NCBI GenBank assembly: GCA_041650475.1
Contig: JBAZLD010000004.1
Location: 1 to 64,000, forward strand
Reading direction: 5' to 3'
DNA: 64,000 nucleotides
From: JAIPGX01 sp041650475
Lineage (GTDB): Bacteria > Babelota > Babeliae > Babelales > UASB340
A program made the position numbers and the translations under genes. The notes under the pieces are model-generated. The model ran no database searches. It saw only the letters and a list, made by a program, of their open reading frames with translations, and had not been told where the DNA came from. Positions 9,206 to 17,258 of this stretch are shown piece by piece; position 1 is the stretch's first letter, and each line of letters starts with the position of its first letter.

Positions 9206-9955
9206 ATGTTGTTGGGAAAATTTAAATGTATTGCAATTTTATTATCTCTGAATTTTTGTATAATTAATTTTTATCCAAGAAGTGAAAATGTAAATCGATT
9301 AGTTGATCCTGCTTATATTGTTAAGCAAAATCCTTTTAATGATTGGCTTGGGGGTAAAAATAAAGATTCTAAAACAGAAGATAATCAAAATATAAAAGAA
9401 AATAATAGTTTAGCAATTGAAAAATTAGATAAAAAAAGCACCATTTTTTGTGATAATTTTTCTAGCACTAAAGAAAGTAAATTAAAAACCATCAAAAATA
9501 AACTAAAAAAATTAAAAAATTGGATGATCCAAAATAAAGTTGTGGCTATATCAGGTATTGCTGCCTCTATGATAACGGTTTCTAATATTACTTTAATTTT
9601 TTATTTATTGAAAAAAAATAAGCAAGATATTAAAAATAGCGTGATACTTCCAACTAATATAGAACCTGTACCTACTCATCAAGCTGTAACTTTACCAACA
9701 AATATGGATGATAATACTATATTTAATACTATCACAGTAATTGATGCCTCTGGTTCTGCTAGTAATAATGTTAATAGTACTAATGTTGCTGATCAACTAA
9801 ATGCTAATGGAAATGGGAACGATATTGTAGATGGTGCTGAGCAAGTAAATTTTGAAAATCAAGAACCAAAAAATACAGAACAACCAACAACTGTTAAACC
9901 TGGAAGATTCAGGAGGGTGTGGAATTTTTTATTTCGCAAAAAAACAACAACATAG
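9206..9955 (+). CDS. Secreted single-pass membrane protein, unknown; possibly nonsense-shortened
   Basis: Unknown function, about 249 residues. The ATG at 9206 is preferred over 9194 because GGGG at 9196-9199 sits at the right distance before it. A signal peptide or anchor (residues 5-25) is followed by a polar region, a transmembrane segment (about residues 110-135, after WMIQNKV) and a Thr/Asn-rich tail. The tail ends in the basic aromatic stretch PGRFRRVWNFLFRKK. The same general plan is seen in the 6482 and 10033 proteins. After the TAG stop the frame stays open for 15 more acidic codons up to TAA at 10001-10003, so the stop may be recent. Confidence 0.72.
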   Translation: MLLGKFKCIAILLSLNFCIINFYPRSENVNRLVDPAYIVKQNPFNDWLGGKNKDSKTEDNQNIKENNSLAIEKLDKKSTIFCDNFSSTKESKLKTIKNKLKKLKNWMIQNKVVAISGIAASMITVSNITLIFYLLKKNKQDIKNSVILPTNIEPVPTHQAVTLPTNMDDNTIFNTITVIDASGSASNNVNSTNVADQLNANGNGNDIVDGAEQVNFENQEPKNTEQPTTVKPGRFRRVWNFLFRKKTTT

Positions 9956-10032
9956 CATGATATTGATTCTAACCAAAAAAATGACGATGAGACTGATGGT
10001 TAAAAAAATTAATTTAATTTAGGATAAAATAA

Positions 10033-11235
10033 GTGAACACACGTATGATAAAAAAATTAACAAAAATATATTTACTTCAGATAGGTTTCTTATTTGTTTT
10101 TGCAAATATTTGTGCTTCTATTAAAAATCAGGTAACTGAACATTATACTGTTTTTGATAATTTAAATTATGATCAAACAGTAAAAGAATCTATTGATTCA
10201 TTACGAAATTTTTTAATTTTGCTAGATGAAAATATCGCTGGAGAAAAAAAGCAAGTTAACAATTTTGATCCAGCTGTAGCCTTTCAACAATTAGAAATTA
10301 TAAATAAAGAATTGATAGATACAAGCGAAGAAAATATTTATTGCAATGATCTTACACGGGCTTTTTTTGATTTATGTAATATTGTAAAAAATATAAAAAT
10401 TTTACAATTTAAGGACAAAAGAAAAATTTTAAAAATTATTAATAACATTAAAAAAATTTATATCTCATCAAAAAATGCACAGTTAGATTCTAAGCAAAAA
10501 AATGATTTTTTATTTGATAATATTGAATCTTTAAGTGAGTTGATTAAATCTGTATTGCTTACTCAAAAAATTAAATTTGGAGGTTTTGGTGCAAAAATTT
10601 CTGATATATTTTTTTATAGGCCTTTAGAAATCATTGCCGATCATAAAACTGGTGTAATTATTATAACAAGTGTTTTTGGATCTTTAGCTATTAGTGGTGC
10701 TTTGTTTCTAAAATTTTTGAAAAAAGAAAAAAAAATTTGTTCAGATGCTACTGATGAAACTGATAATACTGATTCTAATGTTACTGATGTAATAACAGAT
10801 AAAGTAAAACCTTTAGAGTCTAATTTAGACCAACCAAATATCAACTCTAATAATTCAGAAATGCATGAAAGTAGTCTTAACCAAGTTAATAAACAAGAAA
10901 GCCAAACTGAACAAATAGCAAAAGAAGAGATAAAGCCAAATATAAATGATAACGAATTAACAAAAAAATATCTTTATATATTTTTTATTGAAGATGAAAA
11001 AAAACAGATACTTGATTTATATAAAGATAAACCTGATGTACAAAATAGAATTAAAAAAATATTTACTAAAAATGATGAATGGTTTAATGATGAATGGTTT
11101 AAAAAAAATTATAATGATAAGAAAATTGAAAAAGAAAATAAAATTTTAAAAACTAGTGAATCTATTATAGAAAAAATTTCCCCAGAAATTAAAAAGCCTG
11201 GATTATTTAGTAAAATTAAAAATTTTTTTAAATAA
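10033..11235 (+). CDS. Secreted single-pass membrane protein, paralogue of the 6482 gene
   Basis: Unknown function, 400 residues. I use the GTG at 10033 because AGGAT at 10021-10025 is correctly spaced for it; an in-frame ATG lies at 10045. Order: signal peptide (to about residue 30), helical domain, FYRPLEIIADHKTG and a transmembrane segment (about residues 205-230). An acidic Asp/Thr/Asn tail follows, then a second charged helical region with the tandem wording DEWFNDEWF. The protein ends in PGLFSKIKNFFK. It shares order and motifs with the 6482 protein. The PG...KIKxFF tail recurs in the 9206 and 34181 proteins. Confidence 0.78.
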   Translation: MNTRMIKKLTKIYLLQIGFLFVFANICASIKNQVTEHYTVFDNLNYDQTVKESIDSLRNFLILLDENIAGEKKQVNNFDPAVAFQQLEIINKELIDTSEENIYCNDLTRAFFDLCNIVKNIKILQFKDKRKILKIINNIKKIYISSKNAQLDSKQKNDFLFDNIESLSELIKSVLLTQKIKFGGFGAKISDIFFYRPLEIIADHKTGVIIITSVFGSLAISGALFLKFLKKEKKICSDATDETDNTDSNVTDVITDKVKPLESNLDQPNINSNNSEMHESSLNQVNKQESQTEQIAKEEIKPNINDNELTKKYLYIFFIEDEKKQILDLYKDKPDVQNRIKKIFTKNDEWFNDEWFKKNYNDKKIEKENKILKTSESIIEKISPEIKKPGLFSKIKNFFK

Positions 11236-11374
11236 AATAAAACATATAATGATAAAAAATCACCTTCTGTTATATGATTTTATTTGTTAAAATATTTTTG
11301 TATTAAAAGATTTTATTTGAAAAATTTTGTTTAGAATTAATTTTTTAAAATTTTAAAATTAAAAGGATTATTAA

Positions 11375-11890
11375 ATGGCTAGTTATAACCGCGTGATAAT
11401 GATAGGTAATTTAACAAGAGATCCTGATTATAAACAATTATCCTCAGGTCAAGCTCTTTGTCGTTTAAGTTTAGCTTCCAATAGACAATTTAAAAATAAG
11501 CAAACCGGTATGATGGTTCAAGAGGTTTGTTTTATAGATGTTGACGTTTGGGGTGCTCAAGCAGAAAGTTGTAACCAATTTTTAAAAAAAGGTAGCAGTG
11601 CTTTAATTGAAGGTCGTTTGAAATTTGACACATGGCAGGATAATGAAGGTCAAAAAAGAAGCAAGCATTCTATTATTGCTGATAGAGTTACATTTTTATC
11701 AGCATCTTCAGGCGCAACTCTAGATAAAGATTCTACGGTTGCAGGAGAACAATTTAGCCAATTAAGTGATCTTGAAAATAACCAAGTAGTGCCAAAACCA
11801 AAAGCAAAAAGATCTAAAAGTGAATCTACTGGAACCGGTGAAGTAGAATTTAGCGATAAACCTGCATTTGAAGATGAACTCCCATTTTAA
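11375..11890 (+). CDS. ssb: Single-stranded DNA-binding protein
   Basis: Homotetrameric OB-fold protein that coats single-stranded DNA in replication, repair and recombination. The 171 residues begin with the typical SYNRVIMIGNLTRDPDYK, followed by the OB fold (to about residue 108) with FIDVDVWG and ALIEGRLKFDTW. A flexible tail ends in the acidic tip DELPF, the conserved partner-docking peptide. An AAAGGAT ribosome-binding site lies before the ATG. It is separated from its neighbours by spacers of 139 bases upstream and 186 bases downstream, so it probably has its own promoter. Confidence 0.97.
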   Translation: MASYNRVIMIGNLTRDPDYKQLSSGQALCRLSLASNRQFKNKQTGMMVQEVCFIDVDVWGAQAESCNQFLKKGSSALIEGRLKFDTWQDNEGQKRSKHSIIADRVTFLSASSGATLDKDSTVAGEQFSQLSDLENNQVVPKPKAKRSKSESTGTGEVEFSDKPAFEDELPF

Positions 11891-12076
11891 TCTTCGAAAA
11901 AATATTGCAGTTTGAAAATTGGTGATTTTGCTGGACAGTAAGCATATTTTTGTTAAAATTATTACGCTGTTTCCTGAAAATTAAATAATAAGCTATACTT
12001 GTTTTTTAATTATTTCGGTTTGTTTTTGATTTTTAATTTAGATAAGTAGATTTTGTCAGTGAAAGGTTAAATTAAA

Positions 12077-12412
12077 ATGCAAAAGGATAATAAAGCTACT
12101 TTTGAAAAATATGCGATTTTTCAAACAGGTGGCAAGCAATATCAAGCGATTCCTGGAAAAACTATAGCTATAGAAAAAATAGAGGGTGAAGCTGGAACTA
12201 AAGTTGAATTTTCAGAAGTTTTATTTCGTAAAACAGGCGAAGATAAATTTGAGTTTGGTAACCCTTATTTAAAGGGTTCTCTTACGGCAAGTATCATAAA
12301 ACAAACAAAAGGTCCAAAGCTTGTTGTTTATAGACACAAAAGACGTAAAAAACAGAGAACAAAAAGAGGGCATAGACAGCCACTTACTGTTATTCGTATT
12401 GAAAGTATCTAA
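12077..12412 (+). CDS. rplU: 50S ribosomal protein L21
   Basis: Large-subunit ribosomal protein that binds 23S rRNA. The 111 residues carry the L21 hallmarks FQTGGKQYQAIPG near the N-terminus and KRRKKQRTKRGHRQPLT at the C-terminus. Compared with the usual start (MYAVIETGGKQY) it has about nine extra N-terminal residues; the ATG at 12077 follows AAAGG at a workable distance. L21 is normally followed by rpmA (L27), but here a terminator and the opposite-strand kup gene follow immediately, so rpmA must lie elsewhere. Confidence 0.95.
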   Translation: MQKDNKATFEKYAIFQTGGKQYQAIPGKTIAIEKIEGEAGTKVEFSEVLFRKTGEDKFEFGNPYLKGSLTASIIKQTKGPKLVVYRHKRRKKQRTKRGHRQPLTVIRIESI

Positions 12413-12440
12413 AAATTAAAAAAAATTTAATTTTTAAAAA

Positions 12441-12475
12441 AAGCCACAGATAAAAAATCTGTGGCTTTTTTGTTT
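12441..12475. terminator. Terminator between convergent rplU and kup
   Basis: A perfect 11-bp stem (AAGCCACAGAT at 12441-12451 with ATCTGTGGCTT at 12457-12467) has an AAAAA loop. It is flanked by T-rich sequence on the plus strand and A-rich sequence upstream, so it can serve both directions. Confidence 0.93.
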
Positions 12476-12483
12476 TATAGTTT

Positions 12484-12519
12484 AATTCTTGTAGTTACAT
12501 TTCAATTCTTGTAGTTACA
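12484..12519. repeat. Tandem 16-base duplication across the kup stop codon
   Basis: AATTCTTGTAGTTACA occurs at 12484-12499 and again at 12504-12519 (period 20). The inner copy encodes the last Kup residues (VTTRIE) and the other lies just past the stop. The duplication therefore resets the C-terminal end of kup; without it the frame would read VTTRIKL and stop. Confidence 0.85.
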
Positions 12520-14318
12520 CCATGTAATTTTTCAACAGGTAGTTTGTAGAGCTGCACATAAGAAGATGTATTTTTTCTGATGAAAGAGAAAATTTTCCAA
12601 ATGGGGTTTTTTGTGATTACATCTTCTATGCCATAAAAAATAACTTTTTCATCTATTCCTGATTTTTTTAAAATCTCTTCAACTTTTACAACTTCCATAT
12701 ATCCGGCTTTAATTTTAAAAGCCTTTAAACCAGAGCATATATTTTTTTCGAAATTTCCAGAAATGCCAAAAGGTACATCTAAAACCGTAATTGAAACTAA
12801 AATATTTTCTTCATAAATTATGTTATCCATTAGTATTGCTTTTATTATATATGGGGGTATTTTTTGAATTTCTCTTGTGAAGAACAATGCAGTACCCCTA
12901 ATTTTACAAACTTTATTGTAAATTTCTTCGAAGCTGTCAACAAAAATATCTAAACTCATTGGACTTAAAGATTTATAAATTTTCCTTTTACCGGATGTAT
13001 AAATTAAAATTAAAATTAATGGAAATGAAGCTATAACAAGTGAAATATATCCCTTATGCGGTATTTTAAAGAAAGTAGAAAATAAAAATGCAATATCCAC
13101 TAAGATTATTGTTGCAGCAACAGCTGCTTTAAAATAATTTTTTCTAATAAAAAATACGCTTGTTGTCATAATTCCAGTAATAGTCATAGTACCAGCAACT
13201 GCAAGGCCATAAGCAGCTGTTAAACTTACGGATTTTTTAAAAATAAAAATTATTATTAATACGCATAATAATAAAAACCAATTTATGACGCTTATATATA
13301 TCTGAGAACGAAGCCTAGTTGATGTATAATCAATTTTAAAAATAGGCATTATTCTTGTTGTTATTCCTTGGTAAATTATAGAAAAAACACCACTGATCAT
13401 TGCTTGTGATGCTATTACAGATGCAATTAAGCTTAAAATCAAAAATGGAATGTAAAAGTATAATGGCATATAATTTGAAACCATGCCAAATAGAACTTCC
13501 TTAATTTCTGGATGTTGCAAAACAAAAACGCCTTGGCCTAGGTAGTTTAATGTTAGAGCGACAAAAACAAAATACCAAGCATTCATGATTGGTTTTCTTC
13601 CTAGATGTCCCATGTCTGCATAAAGAGCCTCAACTCCTGTTACGCAAAGAATGACAGAAGAAAGCATGAAAAAACCTAAAAATTTATGATCTATAAGAAA
13701 CTTTATTCCATAATAAGGATTTAATGCTTTAAGAATCATGGGAAATTGTATGATGTAGACTAATCCAAAAATAGAGAGAGATATGAACCAAATTAGCATT
13801 AAGGGGCCAAACGTTATTGCAACTTTGTCAGTTCCTCTTTTTTGAAATAAAAACAATAAAATTGCAATTATACAGGCTATTATTACTAAAGTTTGTGTTG
13901 TAAGTTGTTCAAAAGTAGGAATAAACTTAAGACCTTCAACGGCACTCAAAATACTAACAGCTGGAGTGAGTACGCCATCTCCTATTAAAAGAGAGATACC
14001 TATAAAAGTTAAAATTGTGAAGAAAAAAACTTTTTTTTTTGATTTTAAAAGTGGTGATAAAATTTCTTTTAAAACTATAGTGCCGCCTTCTGCTTTTTTA
14101 CTTAAACTCATTACAAGCCAGCTGTATTTTATAGTGACAAGTATTGTTAATGTCCAAATAATTAAAGAAACTATTCCTAAAACATTATTAACCGTTGGTA
14201 TTAAAAAATTGTAAGAAAAAAGGGCAGTAAAGGTATAAAGAGGGCTGGTGCCTATATCCCCAAAGACAAGACCCATAGATTTTACTACTTCTTTCACACT
14301 ATTTTTCGGAGTATACAT
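12495..14318 (-). CDS. kup: Kup-type low-affinity potassium uptake transporter
   Basis: Proton-coupled K+ importer of the KUP/HAK family in the inner membrane. The 607 residues begin with the family signature MGLVFGDIGTSPLYT at about residue 15. About twelve transmembrane helices follow, then a C-terminal cytosolic domain of about 150 residues ending NTSSYVQLYKLPVEKLHG. A GAGGG ribosome-binding site precedes the ATG. It lies 50 bases downstream of the YqaA/DedA-like gene on the same strand, so the two are probably co-transcribed. Its stop lies inside a short tandem duplication. Confidence 0.95.
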   Translation of the reverse strand: MYTPKNSVKEVVKSMGLVFGDIGTSPLYTFTALFSYNFLIPTVNNVLGIVSLIIWTLTILVTIKYSWLVMSLSKKAEGGTIVLKEILSPLLKSKKKVFFFTILTFIGISLLIGDGVLTPAVSILSAVEGLKFIPTFEQLTTQTLVIIACIIAILLFLFQKRGTDKVAITFGPLMLIWFISLSIFGLVYIIQFPMILKALNPYYGIKFLIDHKFLGFFMLSSVILCVTGVEALYADMGHLGRKPIMNAWYFVFVALTLNYLGQGVFVLQHPEIKEVLFGMVSNYMPLYFYIPFLILSLIASVIASQAMISGVFSIIYQGITTRIMPIFKIDYTSTRLRSQIYISVINWFLLLCVLIIIFIFKKSVSLTAAYGLAVAGTMTITGIMTTSVFFIRKNYFKAAVAATIILVDIAFLFSTFFKIPHKGYISLVIASFPLILILIYTSGKRKIYKSLSPMSLDIFVDSFEEIYNKVCKIRGTALFFTREIQKIPPYIIKAILMDNIIYEENILVSITVLDVPFGISGNFEKNICSGLKAFKIKAGYMEVVKVEEILKKSGIDEKVIFYGIEDVITKNPIWKIFSFIRKNTSSYVQLYKLPVEKLHGVTTRIEM

Positions 14319-14368
14319 AAAAAAACCCTCAAATAAAATTTTAGTACAATAAAATTAAAACTTGAAAA

Positions 14369-14950
14369 TTAAAATTTTTTTAAAATTAAAAAAACTAAAA
14401 TTATTATCGCTAAAAGGATTATAGTTATTAGGTTGAGATTTTTGTCTAAAAATTTTTTTATTTTTTCACCCCAAATTCTAATTGCAGCGGCTAACATGAA
14501 AAATCTTAACCCTCGAGATAGAAAAGAAAAAAATATAAAAGGGATTAAAGGGAGCCTGCAAAAACCTGCAGATAAAGTTATTGCTTTGTATGGAAGTGGG
14601 GTAAAACCACCAACAAATACTACCCAATTTTGATATAATTTATATTTTTCTATTGCTTGATTAAAGGTTTCTTGCGATATAAATAAATTGACTATAGTTT
14701 TGCCTACACTATCCCAAAGTAATGCACCAGCAAAATAAGCACAAATTCCTCCTACTACAGATGCAAGTGTTGCTATAAGTGCATAAAAAAAAGATTTTTT
14801 ATTATTATGTATGCAATATAAAGCTAATACTGTATGTATTGGCATAAAGAGAAAAGCTTCTATAAAAAAAATGCCGGCCAGCCACCATGTAGCATATTTA
14901 CTATTAACTTTGATTCCTACAGTTTCATAAATTTTTTTTATAAATTTCAT
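14369..14950 (-). CDS. yqaA: YqaA/DedA-like (VTT domain) membrane protein
   Basis: Small polytopic membrane protein of the VTT/DedA superfamily, whose members are linked to lipid (undecaprenyl-phosphate or phosphatidylethanolamine) flipping and membrane homeostasis. The 193 residues show 4-5 hydrophobic segments. They also show the YqaA wording GGFTPLPYKAITLSAGF (about residues 113-129), followed by FLSRGLRFFMLA, which holds the conserved SRG-RF motif. An AGGTAATTAAT ribosome-binding site precedes the ATG. It sits directly upstream of kup. Family membership is good; substrate is unknown. Confidence 0.82.
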   Translation of the reverse strand: MKFIKKIYETVGIKVNSKYATWWLAGIFFIEAFLFMPIHTVLALYCIHNNKKSFFYALIATLASVVGGICAYFAGALLWDSVGKTIVNLFISQETFNQAIEKYKLYQNWVVFVGGFTPLPYKAITLSAGFCRLPLIPFIFFSFLSRGLRFFMLAAAIRIWGEKIKKFLDKNLNLITIILLAIIILVFLILKKF

Positions 14951-15131
14951 ATTAATTACCTAATTTTTAAATAAAAAGCGTGAAGAACTAATAAAAAACA
15001 ATATACAAATAAGTACATATTAATTTATATACAGATTGTTTATAGCGTACTTATAATTATTTCATAATAGCACAAATTAGCAAAGCCCTGCCTTCAAACA
15101 TATGATTTAGCAATTTTTAAGTAAAAAAAGC

Positions 15132-16442
15132 TTATTTTAATAAATTATTTAAATAATCTTTAATTTGATCGATAGAGATTCTTTCTTGTTGTAAAGTATC
15201 TCTATTTCTAGCTGTAACTTTTTGATCTTCTAGGCTGTCGAAGTCGAATGTAAAACAAACTGGAGTTCCAATTTCATCTTGTCTTCTATATCTTTTACCT
15301 ATGGAACCAGAAAGATCATATTGAACATTATAACCTGATTTTTTTATCTCGAAATATATTTTTTCTGAATTTTCCGCTACTGCTTTTGTTAATGGTAGAA
15401 TTGCGCATGTTATAGGAGCAATTTTAGGATTTAATTTTAAACTTATTCTTGTTTCATTTTCTACAATATCTTCGTGATAAGCATCAAATAACAGTGTTAA
15501 AAATAATCTTTCAACACCAACGGAACACTCAATTACATTTGGCATGAAAGATTCTTTTGTATTAGCATCAAAAACGGATAAATCTTTTCCCGAGTATTTT
15601 GTATGCTGAGATAAATCAAAATCTACACGATTTGCAATACCTTCTAGTTCTTTCCATCCAAATGGGAAATTGTATTCAACATCTTTGCATGCTCTTGAAT
15701 AATGTGCAAGCTCATCCTTTTCGTGAGGTCTTAGACGTATTTTTTCTGGTGTTAGGCCAAGTTGTAAATAAAAATCTTTTCTTCTTTGTACCCATATATC
15801 AAAGTATTTATCTGTTTGTTCTGGCTTGCAGAAAAATTCTAATTCCATTTGTTCAAATTCACGCATCCTGAACAAAAATTGTTTTGGGGTAATTTCGTTT
15901 CTAAAAGCTTTACCTATTTGTGCAATACCAAACGGGAATTTGACTCTGGTTGTAGAATAAACATTTTTGAAATTTATAAATATTGATTGAGCGGTTTCTG
16001 GACGTAAATAGGCTATACTAGATTGATCTGCCATTGCGCCAACTTGAGTTTCAAACATTAGTTTGAACTGTCTGACATCGGTCCATTCTTTTTTACCACA
16101 TGAAGGGCAGCCTTTTTCTAGATCAAATTCATCAGCTCTAAATCTTTTTTTGCAGTTTAAACAATCTACCATAGGGTCTGAAAAATTATCGACATGTCCA
16201 GATGCTTTCCAAACTTGTGGAGCACCTAAAATTGAACCGTCTAATAAAACAACTTCTTCTTCAAAACTATTTATGTTTTTAAGCCACAGTTTTTTGATGT
16301 TTTGTTTTAAAAGTGTTCCCATTGGGCCAAAATCGTAGACACCATTTAGTCCTGAATATATTTCAGCGCTAGGAAAAACAAAACCTCTTCTTTTACATAA
16401 AGCCACTATTTTATCTAGTGTTACAATTGTTTTATCAGACAT
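15132..16442 (-). CDS. glyQS: Glycyl-tRNA synthetase, alpha2 (single-chain) type
   Basis: Class II synthetase that charges tRNA-Gly. At 436 residues it is the single-polypeptide homodimeric kind, not the alpha/beta form of most Gram-negatives. It starts with KIVALCKRRGFVFPSAEIY and GVYDFGPMG. It has a zinc-ribbon-like insertion (CLNCKKRF ... CPSCGKK, about residues 96-118), class II motif 2 (FRNEITPKQFLFRMREFEQME), motif 3 (CSVGVERLFLTLL) and a C-terminal anticodon-binding domain (about 340-436). A long-loop hairpin with a T-run sits about 55 bases before the start (16496-16535) and could be an attenuator. Identification is secure. Confidence 0.95.
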   Translation of the reverse strand: MSDKTIVTLDKIVALCKRRGFVFPSAEIYSGLNGVYDFGPMGTLLKQNIKKLWLKNINSFEEEVVLLDGSILGAPQVWKASGHVDNFSDPMVDCLNCKKRFRADEFDLEKGCPSCGKKEWTDVRQFKLMFETQVGAMADQSSIAYLRPETAQSIFINFKNVYSTTRVKFPFGIAQIGKAFRNEITPKQFLFRMREFEQMELEFFCKPEQTDKYFDIWVQRRKDFYLQLGLTPEKIRLRPHEKDELAHYSRACKDVEYNFPFGWKELEGIANRVDFDLSQHTKYSGKDLSVFDANTKESFMPNVIECSVGVERLFLTLLFDAYHEDIVENETRISLKLNPKIAPITCAILPLTKAVAENSEKIYFEIKKSGYNVQYDLSGSIGKRYRRQDEIGTPVCFTFDFDSLEDQKVTARNRDTLQQERISIDQIKDYLNNLLK

Positions 16443-16495
16443 TTTTTACTTTCATTTTTATTTTAAATATCTATTATTTTTTTACATTTTATAAA

Positions 16496-16535
16496 AAAAA
16501 GCGCAATTTGTATACTTACTATGCCTGCGCTTTTT
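16496..16535. promoter_or_regulatory. Terminator-like inverted repeat in the glyQS leader
   Basis: AAAAAGCGCA at 16496-16505 pairs perfectly with TGCGCTTTTT at 16526-16535 around a 20-base loop. Read on the minus strand, TGCGC is followed by eight T about 50 bases before the glyQS ATG. A terminator in that place could attenuate glyQS. It is also close to symmetric, so a plain bidirectional terminator or protein site is possible. I see no T-box consensus. Confidence 0.45.
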
Positions 16536-16565
16536 CGTTGTATAAATATCTGCTATGCTAAAATT

Positions 16566-17246
16566 ATGTTAAATGAACTATTTTTTCTTTTACAAATTAT
16601 AACTGTAATATTTTTTGTTTTAATTGCTCTTAATATTGGGAGCCAAGCTTTAGTTGCTTTTGTATGTATGCAAGTAATTTTAGCAAATCTGTTTGTTACA
16701 AAACAGATAACACTTTTTGGCCTGAATGCGACTTGTAGCGATGTTTTTATTATTGGCAGCATATTAGGCATAAATTTGTTACAAGAATATTTTGAACAAA
16801 ATTTGGCCAAAAAAGTAATTTATATTAATTTTTTTGTTTCAATATTTTATCTTGTTATGTCACAAATACACTTAATTTATGTTCCCAACTCGTATGATTA
16901 TATGCAAGAGCATTTTTTGTATATTTTAAAGTTTATGCCTAAGCTAACTGTAGCATCTATAATTGCATATTTTGTTGTTCAAATATTAAATCTGTGGTTT
17001 TATAAATTTTTAAAGAAAATTTTTCAAGATAAATTTCTTGTTACAAGGAATTTTATTTCTATTTGTGTCTCACAACTAATAGATACTCTACTTTTTGCTT
17101 TTATTGGTCTATACGGTATAGTGAATTCTATCTGGTCTGTTATTGCAATAAGTTGTGCTATCAAAATTGTCATTGTTTTAATATCTACGCCATTTATTAA
17201 TCTTGTTAAATTTGTTAATTTTTCTAAAAAATTAACAAATAAATAA
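16566..17246 (+). CDS. yhhQ: YhhQ/VUT-family queuosine-precursor (queuine) transporter
   Basis: Inner-membrane importer of queuosine precursors. There are about six hydrophobic helices, with NATCSDVFIIG near the middle and the C-terminal family motifs SQLIDTLLFAFIGLYG and CAIKIVIVLISTP that resemble E. coli YhhQ. It is directly followed, 12 bases later, by tgt, the enzyme that uses the imported base, which strongly supports the call. The frame opens at ATG 16521. I prefer ATG 16566 because the earlier start overlaps the hairpin at 16496-16535 and a TATACT box; neither start has a clear ribosome-binding site. The substrate is inferred to be queuine from the Tgt residues. Confidence 0.82.
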   Translation: MLNELFFLLQIITVIFFVLIALNIGSQALVAFVCMQVILANLFVTKQITLFGLNATCSDVFIIGSILGINLLQEYFEQNLAKKVIYINFFVSIFYLVMSQIHLIYVPNSYDYMQEHFLYILKFMPKLTVASIIAYFVVQILNLWFYKFLKKIFQDKFLVTRNFISICVSQLIDTLLFAFIGLYGIVNSIWSVIAISCAIKIVIVLISTPFINLVKFVNFSKKLTNK

Positions 17247-17258
17247 TAATAAAAAAAC

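Noticed and set aside
16521..16565. yhhQ start at ATG 16521
   Set aside because: It overlaps a perfect terminator-like hairpin and a TATACT box; ATG 16566 is more likely, though neither has a clear ribosome-binding site.
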